DNA of 64,000 bases, from positions 248,001 through 312,000 of the forward strand of contig VDFB02254929.1 of the NCBI GenBank assembly GCA_007258455.2, in the 5' to 3' direction. A model generated the notes under the pieces. The model made no database searches, was not told where the DNA came from, and was given only the letters and a program-made list of their open reading frames with translations. The DNA is from Sequoia sempervirens. Taxonomy: Eukaryota; Streptophyta; Pinopsida; Cupressales; Cupressaceae. The first letter of the stretch is position 1; each line of letters begins with the position of its first letter. The translations under genes were made by a program, and so were the position numbers. Positions 57,619-64,000 of this stretch are shown piece by piece.

Positions 57619-58021
57619 CTGGTTTCTGAGTGGTTCTTCCTCAAATAGCTAGATCTGAAGAAAAGAGTCTACTCCTTCCTTCCCTGTAATTTTCCAACTC
57701 TTGTATAATGAGGTCTCTCACCTCAACTTGGGGTGCCATCCTTTGAATGCATGTCGTGAGCCCCTCCATAACCTCTCCATTAGGATTGGAGTTGTCTGAG
57801 AAGAAAAAACTAGGGTTGAGGAAGTACCCTGCTGCATGGATGGGTTGGTGGAGTTGATTGTTCCACCTCCTACCAACAATCTCCTATATGGGATCAAATT
57901 TGAGGCTGTCTCCCATGTAATAACTTTTGATAGCCTCTTTGGCCCTATCCATGGCCTCATAAATATATCCCATTGGGTTTTGATCCCCATCTACCAAGCA
58001 AAGAACTCTAACCAAGGGCTC
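57619..58021 (-). pseudogene. hAT transposase middle exon
   Basis: In one minus-strand frame: EPLVRVLCLVDGDQNPMGYI, YEAMDRAKEAIKSYYMGDSL, IHAAGYFLNPSFFFSDN and VMEGLTTCIQRMAPQVEVRD. This is the conserved segment between the DDE core and the hATC domain. A stop replaces Trp in DPI-stop-EIV (about 57,884), and another precedes the end of the exon. Confidence 0.8.
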
Positions 58022-58134
58022 TGACACATACATTACAAATACAAAAAGATTAAAGTTACAAATTTATAATGAAAGACTTAAATTAAAAAAAAAAAAAATA
58101 TTCAACTTGAATTTAAATTCAAAGCTTTGAAGTT

Positions 58135-58831
58135 ACCTTCATGATCTTTGCAGCTCTTTGTGCAAATAGGTTGTCGAAGACTATTCTTGCAATCCTCTCT
58201 CCTTCAGGCTTCCTTGCATAAGTTGAGTCTAGCCATGCTTGACTCACAAACATTTGTTTTATAGGAGTCAAAGAATCCACAATGCTTTGCAACGTTAGGA
58301 AAACCGTTGCTAACCTTGTGGCACCCAATGTCACCAACTCTTTCCCTTGCGTATGATCTCTCATCAAACTAAGAACCTAAGGGTGATTGTAGATAAATTT
58401 TGTGATGCTCCTTGCATCATCTACAATTAGTGCCACCCAATCAAGTTTTCCTATGTCCTCCAAAAGAAGGTCAAGGCAATGTGCTGCACAAGGTGAGCAA
58501 AAAAGTGTAGGATGTTTATCCTCAGGCAATCTCCTAGCCGCCACATATGCTGCTGCATTATTCGTGATGATTTGCACCATATTATCTATCCTCACCTCCA
58601 TGACAACTTCCTCCAACAATGTAGACAATGTTTTTGCATTTTTTATTTTGTTGGAGGCATCCATCGATTTCAAAAACACAACTTACCTTTCGAAGAAACC
58701 AAAAAATTAAGGATGGTGTGATTTTTCCCATTCGTCCACCCATCAGAAAGAATGGTGCAGCCATATTTCTTCCATTCTTTCTTTTGATCTTCCACTACTT
58801 GCACCGCTTTTTCAATTGCATTTGTGAGCAA
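58135..58831 (-). pseudogene. hAT transposase core exon (DUF659-like)
   Basis: After an acceptor the frame reads LLTNAIEKAVQVVEDQKKEW, CTILSDGWTNGKNHTILNFL (catalytic Asp in SDGWT), then a one-base frameshift before LKSMDASNKIKNAKTL. DNMVQIITNNAAAYVAA (second catalytic Asp position reads TNN, Asp replaced by Asn), FCSPCAAHCLDLLLEDIGK and MRDHTQGKELVTLGATR follow. A stop is at about 58,378. The exon ends at KIMK before GTAACT. D-to-N at the second motif makes the protein inactive even if the frame were whole. Confidence 0.85.
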
Positions 58832-58949
58832 CCTACAAGTACAAAGTAAAATAAGTACAAAATTTATTTTTTAAACAAAAAATAGCTTAAATTCAACATA
58901 AATTAATTTAAATTAAAGAACATAAACTTGGCATAAAATTTAAATTGAC

Positions 58950-59159
58950 TAGCCTCCCACTCAAGTCTCTGTGAGAAGGTGCCTTGTAGCCTTTTCCCGC
59001 AATTGTCAATGTAGTAACCAAATTGTCCCAATAAGGACTACTCGCTACATTGAATGGAATGTTATTGAAATACCAAAAGTTTGCACGTGCCATGTTGGCA
59101 TGTTCATGCACCTCCCTATTCCACCCTATAGGCTCCAATGATGGTTGTGCTCCTGGTGT
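58950..59159 (-). pseudogene. hAT transposase exon 1, part after the LTR insertion
   Basis: Continues directly from the piece at 60,975-61,506 across the solo LTR: TPGAQPSLEPIGWNREVHEH and ANFWYFNNIPFNVASSPYWD, then GYKAPSHRDLSGRL before the exon border. The F.(A/N)...(P/A)(F)N...SP(Y/F) stretch is typical of hAT proteins. Confidence 0.8.
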
Positions 59160-59164
59160 GTTTC
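59160..59164. repeat. Target duplication of solo LTR 2 (left)
   Basis: GTTTC, identical to 60,970-60,974. Confidence 0.9.
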
Positions 59165-60969
59165 TGAAATATGCTAACCAATTTTTTCGAAGGAATTACA
59201 CAACATAAACCAGCAATAGCCAACTGGATTAGCGTTAGCATCAAACTGAAAACCAAGCTTGAAAGAACTCAACGCCAAGAATGCACACTCAATCCCAAGA
59301 AAGGATAGGTGTTGTCATATGGCGGAGAAACTAAAGAACAGTACTTGAAATGAAACAAACTCAACATCAAGAATGTGCACTCAAGATCCCATTGAGGGCG
59401 AGGTGCTAACATATGAAGGAGTTATTAATTGAAAACTGAAATAAATAGGCGGATAACCAGCCATAAGACAATTTCCACACTACCACCAAACAGTGGGGGG
59501 AAAAGACTACAATTAAAACACTTCGTCTGCTGCGGCAGGCATCCACTTAAGAGTGGGGATTCACCACTTGAGAGTGGGTACAAAGATATATCAAATGTTC
59601 GTTCTTCCACACTGGCGGTAAACCATCTAGGGGTAATTAATATGAAATTAAACAAGTAATTTGCAGCAATGACATTGGTTGGATTAGTACTACTAAATCT
59701 CAACCTTACAATTCAAGAGTCTGCAAATACAAGTATTACAATGATAGGAAATAAAGCCAAGAAGAGAAGAATGTATTCTATCAATGTTCTTTGACTTCCC
59801 AATGATAAATTAAAGGCCAAACTGAAAATTAATGCAATCTGATATAAAAATCTGAGTTCTGGAAATTTTGATCAGCAAACTGTAAACACCATAAAATGCT
59901 CATAACTTGGTCAAATTACCTCCAAATGACGTGAAATCAGTTGCAATGATCTCCTGGAAGATAGGCGCCCATTCCATGATGAAGAAACAACAGCAAATGA
60001 TGAGTATTATTTTCTTAGCACAATTCCCAATGTTCCAGAATGGTACGGCCTTGAGCAAGGGCGATTTTGACAAGTAAAAATCATAAACTCAAAACTAAAA
60101 TCTGAAACTCTCCAAAGATGGTCGCCTTGGGTGTAGGAATGGATTGGAAAAGTACCCACAAGCAAATTAAATTCACTCCAAAAGCTGTATGCAAAAACCA
60201 CTTTCAGCTGTGACTGTATCAGCAACTTCAAAACTGGAAATTTCATCAAAATCTTCAACTATTGAGCTCAATCTGCTAGTCTGATTTGAGAAGCAGCAAA
60301 TGACCAACTAGGTGTTGTATTTCAAACACGAAATTGGATTGGAACTAGGAGGTAAGCATCCCTCGAAGTATTAAACAAGTTGTCATTTCGACAGCATAAC
60401 ATTAGCATAAAAATATTGGATCCAAAAAGCTGGAGCAAAACTTCTCTTTTATAGAAAAAGAGGTGACTTTTCAAATTCCCAAAACTCCTCCAAGAATGGG
60501 ACGCCAAAAGTCCCCTTTTGAAATATTTTAAAATTCAAAATATTAAATCCTCCTTTAGAATGGCGTCCACTTCAAGGCACAAGAAAACTTTACTAAATAT
60601 TTAATATCTCCTTCATGAGGGCGTCCCCCTTCATGGCCACCTTTTAAAACACAACTTAAAGTTAATGAACTAGGCCAAGGGGTCAACTTGAAATTAAAAC
60701 ATTAATGCCTTGAAATATATTATTTCACCAAGATAATGTTTTTTAAAGCCAAAATCAAACCCAAGGAACTACTCCAACTGAAAATGACTTAAAGAAGGCT
60801 GACAACTAAACCACTGCCAAAATTAGTATTTACTAAAAATAGTAAATACCTAGAAATGCCACAAATCTCCAAGCAAGGAAACCCTAATTTCACTTCTGAT
60901 CAACCTACGGATTTCCGGAAATAGGCTATCAGTCAAAGAAGAGCGTATGGCCAAAATGGGGACATTACA
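59165..60969 (-). mobile_element. Solo LTR 2, 1,805 bp, inserted in the hAT coding exon
   Basis: On the minus strand it starts TGTAATGTCCCC and ends CATATTTCA, flanked by perfect 5 bp GTTTC duplications. Same family as 50,927-52,846 but in the opposite orientation. A TATA box (CTATAAAAG on the minus strand, about 60,446-60,455) is visible. It interrupts the transposase between VPRN and TPGAQ. No LTR partner or internal region is present. Confidence 0.93.
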
Positions 60970-60974
60970 GTTTC
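60970..60974. repeat. Target duplication of solo LTR 2 (right)
   Basis: GTTTC, identical to 59,160-59,164. Confidence 0.9.
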
Positions 60975-61506
60975 TCGGCACAAAAAAACTATGTGGCGTG
61001 TGTGAAGGTGTAGGCAGTGGCACTCTACTTGAAGTAGAGGAAGTGAGGGGCTTGGAGGCTGATGTGCCACAAATGTGTGGATCACAAAGAGAGCCCACAA
61101 TGTCAGGACCTGTCTCTTCATCTGATTGAGACTCTGCTGATGACCATGTCCACTAGCTATGCTTGTGCTATGGATGCCTTTGTCCTCTCCCTTTGCAATT
61201 TTTCTCTTCGATAGTTGCAATTAGGGCATTCATCTTTCTTCTTATCTCTTCTGTGGCCACAGGACAAGGCTTGGCATCATGATGAATAATGCTTGTAAGA
61301 TGGTATTTGAGGCGATTTATGCCTCCATGATGTACCTTATGACATTTAATGCAAACAACCGATCCAGGTGTCAGTCGCTACACGACATCCTTCCATGTAG
61401 GGTGTCTAGCTCTTGTAGGACAAGAGCTTGAAACCGATGGTGGCATGGGCATCGATGGGGCGGAGCTTGAGGTTGATTCTGAACCAGAAGCCTCTCTATG
61501 TGCCAT
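60975..61506 (-). pseudogene. hAT transposase exon 1, BED-type zinc finger part
   Basis: ATG at 61,506 (MAHREASGSESTSSSAPSM). A BED zinc finger follows: SVVCIKCHKVHHGGINRLKY then HLTSIIHHDAKPC, with Cys-x2-Cys and the His-x(n)-His pair intact. This is the DNA-binding finger at the hAT N-terminus. A Ser/Pro linker then leads to PHSFFVPRN at the LTR. Stops are at about 61,379 (VV-stop-RL) and about 61,155-61,170 (two), so the gene was broken as well as interrupted. Confidence 0.85.
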
Positions 61507-62244
61507 TGTATTGTGTATTTAACCTACACATACAAAAGGAAAGTACAACATAATAGATTTTTAATACAAAAAAAACCTAAATTATACATAAATCATTAAA
61601 AATATGCCTAAATTTGATTTAAATTGATATAAATGTGTTCAAATCAGTAAAAAAATTATCCAATCTAAACATTCTAAACATTTTTTCAAAAAAAGAAAGA
61701 TGAAAATAAAAAAAATAACCTAGGTATGAAAAAACAGTGAAAATAATGAAAAAAATCATCAAAAAATAGCGATGAATCTTGTTTTTTGGTATTTAAATGC
61801 AAACATCCTACTTCTTTTTGCTATATGAAGATTTTTTTTCAATTTAGATGCAAGATTTTGCAACAAGAATGAAGAAAAATGATTTAAACAAAAAAAATGA
61901 AAAACCAAAAACCTACCTGTGATTCAAATTTGCCTTTGAAATTCGCAAAAAAATCTATTTAGATCATCTCTCCTTGATGGCAAACTACTGGAAATGGTGT
62001 TTTTCTTGTTGGGAATGGTTTTTCTGCTCTGCAAATTAAGTTTGGAATGTTTTTTTGTTGTGAAATGAGCTTTTTGGATGTGGGGGCCTGCTATTTCCAG
62101 CTGCGGCGAGTCTTTTGCACGGACTCGTTGAGTTTTTGCCAAAAACTCGTCTAGTAAACCTGGCGAGTAAACCTTGGGAAAACTCTTTGTCTTGAAAAAC
62201 TCATCAAGACCCAACGAAAACTCGACAAGTCTTTCGACTATGCA
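61507..62244. other. hAT 5' leader and right subterminal region
   Basis: AT-rich DNA with (A)n-rich words, then subterminal ACTCG/CGAGT-type words from about 62,100 to 62,240, mirroring those at 56,650-56,730. Confidence 0.55.
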
Positions 62245-62252
62245 GTGCAACC

Positions 62253-62563
62253 TACTTACTAGTCTACTAGACAATTGTTACATGAACTGAGAACAAAGTC
62301 CATCAACTTCTTCCATTAAAATTGTACTAGGAACTCTTTATATGTGAATAGCATGCCAAAATTTTGACATTATCTCACTTGATATTCGCTACAAGAGAAC
62401 TTAAAGTATCCCAGGAAGTTGACATCATGTATGGGATTGGGATAAACCCATCTCATCGCTGCACCACAACAACTTAGTAGTGCTTATATGTTTTGTGAAA
62501 GAATCAACAATATTTATTTGAGTGCTAGTTTTCTCCACCAACACACGTCTTGTCTTAACCACT
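62253..62563. other. Short unassigned flank between hAT and LTR element
   Basis: About 310 bp of unique-looking AT-rich DNA. No feature was recognised. Confidence 0.4.
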
Positions 62564-62984
62564 TGTTGTGACCTTTTCAGACATCGCCCCATCGCAAATG
62601 GGAACCCCCAGTTGTCTACTAGTTTTTAGGGTTTTGTCTCCGCGCAACGGTTTCATGAGGTCACTCCTTTCAGAATTTCAAGTCAATCTTTTGAGAATCG
62701 TCCGAGCCAAGTCAAGAATCCATGCTTGAATCAGTGCCTAAATGTCACAGAAGTGCTCAAAAGGCCTGAGAGACGAGGATCGCCTATGTTTTGGGCCAAT
62801 TCTAACACTTCCTATTTTTTAGGGAATCTGCTTTTTTGCTTTTTCGTGTTTTCATTTTTGGCATTTTTGGACCAAACGGGGTTCCCTATTTTTTTAGGGA
62901 TTTTGCTTTTTCTATTTTTAGAAATTTCTATTTCTAGAAAGTCAACCCTGGTCAGCGAGTCAACTTTCCATCTTTAGATCCAAA

Positions 62985-63185
62985 AATCAACCAAAAAATT
63001 AGAAAAATCATTGAAAAATCAATGTGAAAATCAAAAAATCAAGTAAAAAATAGGAAAAGCATGGAAAATCAGTCAAAAATCTGAGAAAATCAACCTAAAA
63101 GGCATGAAAAATATGGAAAAATCATTGAAAAATCAGTCAAAATCATGAGGAAAATCACCAAGAAATCAACCAAAGGGCATGAGGT
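62985..63185 (+). repeat. AAAATCA(A/G)T-type short repeats
   Basis: Repeated GAAAAATCA(T/G) and AATCAACC words, about a dozen imperfect copies. Confidence 0.7.
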
Positions 63186-63229
63186 TCATGATAAAATTTT
63201 GTCTAAGTTTGGAAAATTCGCCATCAGGA

Positions 63230-64000
63230 GAACATGTTCAGCCATGAAATAGGTCGGCCCTACATTTAAGGGACATGGCAAAGACTCTTCAAAGTCCGCC
63301 ATACCTTAGAGAAGAAATGGCAAGCCTTCTTTGAAGTCCGCCATGCCTTGGAGAGAAATGGTAAAGACTCTTGCAAGTCCGCCCAAGCCTAAAGGAAAGA
63401 TGGCAAGTAAAGTATGAGGTCGGCCCTTAAAATGAGGGACTTGGCAAGACATGTCTAAAGTCCGCCCCACCTTGGCAAAGACCTTCCAAACTCCGCCCAG
63501 CCTTGGCAAGATGTGTGTGAAGTCCGCCCAAGCCTTGAGGAGGATGGCAAAGACTCTTCAAAGTCCGCCCTTGACTTGGCGAAGCACTTGGGAAGTCCGC
63601 CTAGGCATAAGGAAGAAAAAAAATTTGGAATTTTTGCTAAGTATTTAATGCCTTAATGGAAAAATCCAAAATTTGCCTAAGTATGGAGGCCTAGAAGGGG
63701 GGAAAATTGAAATTTTGGCTAAGTATTTTAATACTTTAGAGGGGGAAATGCGAATTTTGGCGAAGTGTGGAAGGCAAATGCTTGAGAAAGTCTGCCATGC
63801 CTTGGTGGAAGATGGAAAGAACTTGAGGAAGTCCGCCTAGGCCATGGAAAAGGAAGAATGAAGTCCGCCTAGCATGAGAAAGAGAAGAAAGATTAAAAAA
63901 TTCGCCCAAGTATGGATGTCTAGAGAAAAGTTGATGAAGTTAGCCAAGTATATAGAGAAAAATGCACATGGCAAAGACGCATGAAAGTCCACCCTTAGCT
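63230..64000 (+). repeat. Minisatellite of about 40-60 bp, AAGTCCGCC units
   Basis: At least twelve imperfect units containing AAGTCCGCC(A/C) and (A)TGGCAAAGACTCTTC, with variable spacing and insertions of GGAATTTTTGCTAAG-type words (63,629, 63,709, 63,736). Continues past the window end. Confidence 0.85.

Larger units (their letters stand above)
56650..62244 (-). mobile_element. hAT transposon, 5.6 kb including a nested solo LTR
   Basis: Left end CATAGTTGGAAAACTCGG and right end (read inward) CATAGTCGAAAGACTTGT are imperfect inverted repeats. The flanks CTGCAACC (56,642-56,649) and GTGCAACC (62,245-62,252) match in seven of eight bases, as for the 8 bp duplication of hAT elements. The inner ends carry many ACTCG/CGAGT words. 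The element encodes the transposase below on the minus strand. The exact terminal base is uncertain by a few positions. Without the nested LTR it would be about 3.8 kb. Confidence 0.65.
62564..64000 (+). mobile_element. 5' part of a third LTR element (TGTTGTGAC...), running off the window
   Basis: Begins TGTTGTGACCTTTTCAGAC after CCACT. GC-rich leader sequence (about 62,570-62,800) is followed by AAAATCA repeats and a minisatellite. No coding sequence appears before the window ends, which is consistent with an LTR longer than 1.4 kb. The call as an LTR rests on the TG start and the unusual GC-rich leader, so it is moderate. Confidence 0.5.

Noticed and set aside
58402..58849. Plus-strand ORFs across the hAT core
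   Set aside because: Antisense shadows of the hAT transposase exon.
1..64000. CRISPR arrays or bacterial defence systems
   Set aside because: Tandem repeats here lack regularly sized unique spacers, and splice sites, PPR relics and plant transposons show a eukaryotic plant nuclear sequence.

Overview
The window looks like intergenic and intronic DNA from a large, repeat-rich plant nuclear genome, most likely a gymnosperm. The reasons are: AT-rich DNA with many layers of decayed transposons, PPR-gene debris, two LINE lineages, long introns (one candidate intron is about 9.7 kb), and 1.8-1.9 kb solo LTRs starting TGTAATGTCCCC. No bacterial operon, rRNA, tRNA or CRISPR array was seen. Almost every coding stretch is a broken transposon gene or gene fragment. 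One host gene may be live.

Region 1 (1-22,668): several CACTA-type features in a row. A possible transposase tail lies at the left edge. Two 2.1 kb direct repeats sit exactly 11,760 bp apart (2.2-4.3 and 14.0-16.1 kb). The first runs into a 1.9 kb pyrimidine minisatellite with telomere-like words. A large decayed minus-strand ORF of unknown function (13.56-10.37 kb) lies head-to-head with a decayed multi-exon plus-strand gene (15.8-19.1 kb). That gene carries a SET-domain relic, an En/Spm-like exon and a three-fold exon-intron duplication. Next come exon fragments resembling RPN8, DNA primase small subunit and a kinesin (19.86-21.63 kb). The region ends in subterminal repeats and a CACTA terminus at 22,668. 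No left terminus was found, so this may be one very large gene-capturing CACTA element, or several nested ones.

Region 2 (22.7-44.9 kb): tandem and dispersed repeats (a roughly 260 bp dimeric unit and a roughly 150 bp unit, in direct and inverted blocks) with AT/GT microsatellites. Embedded are an RTE-like reverse transcriptase relic, a 3.2 kb LINE insertion with 14 bp target duplications and extra coding sequence after its RNase H domain, PPR fragments, a 1.05 kb TIR element, and a pogo/Tigger-like transposase with its catalytic residues intact but the frame broken.

Region 3 (44.9-55.2 kb): two phase-compatible exons (44,941-45,291 and 54,965-55,165) of a probable host gene, tentatively a GTE-type bromodomain protein. 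The intron between them contains PPR-derived inverted repeats able to fold into a nearly perfect 138 bp hairpin, and a solo LTR.

Region 4 (55.2-64.0 kb): a hAT element on the minus strand, split by a solo LTR with perfect 5 bp target duplications, and then the start of another LTR element whose sequence is a minisatellite running off the window.
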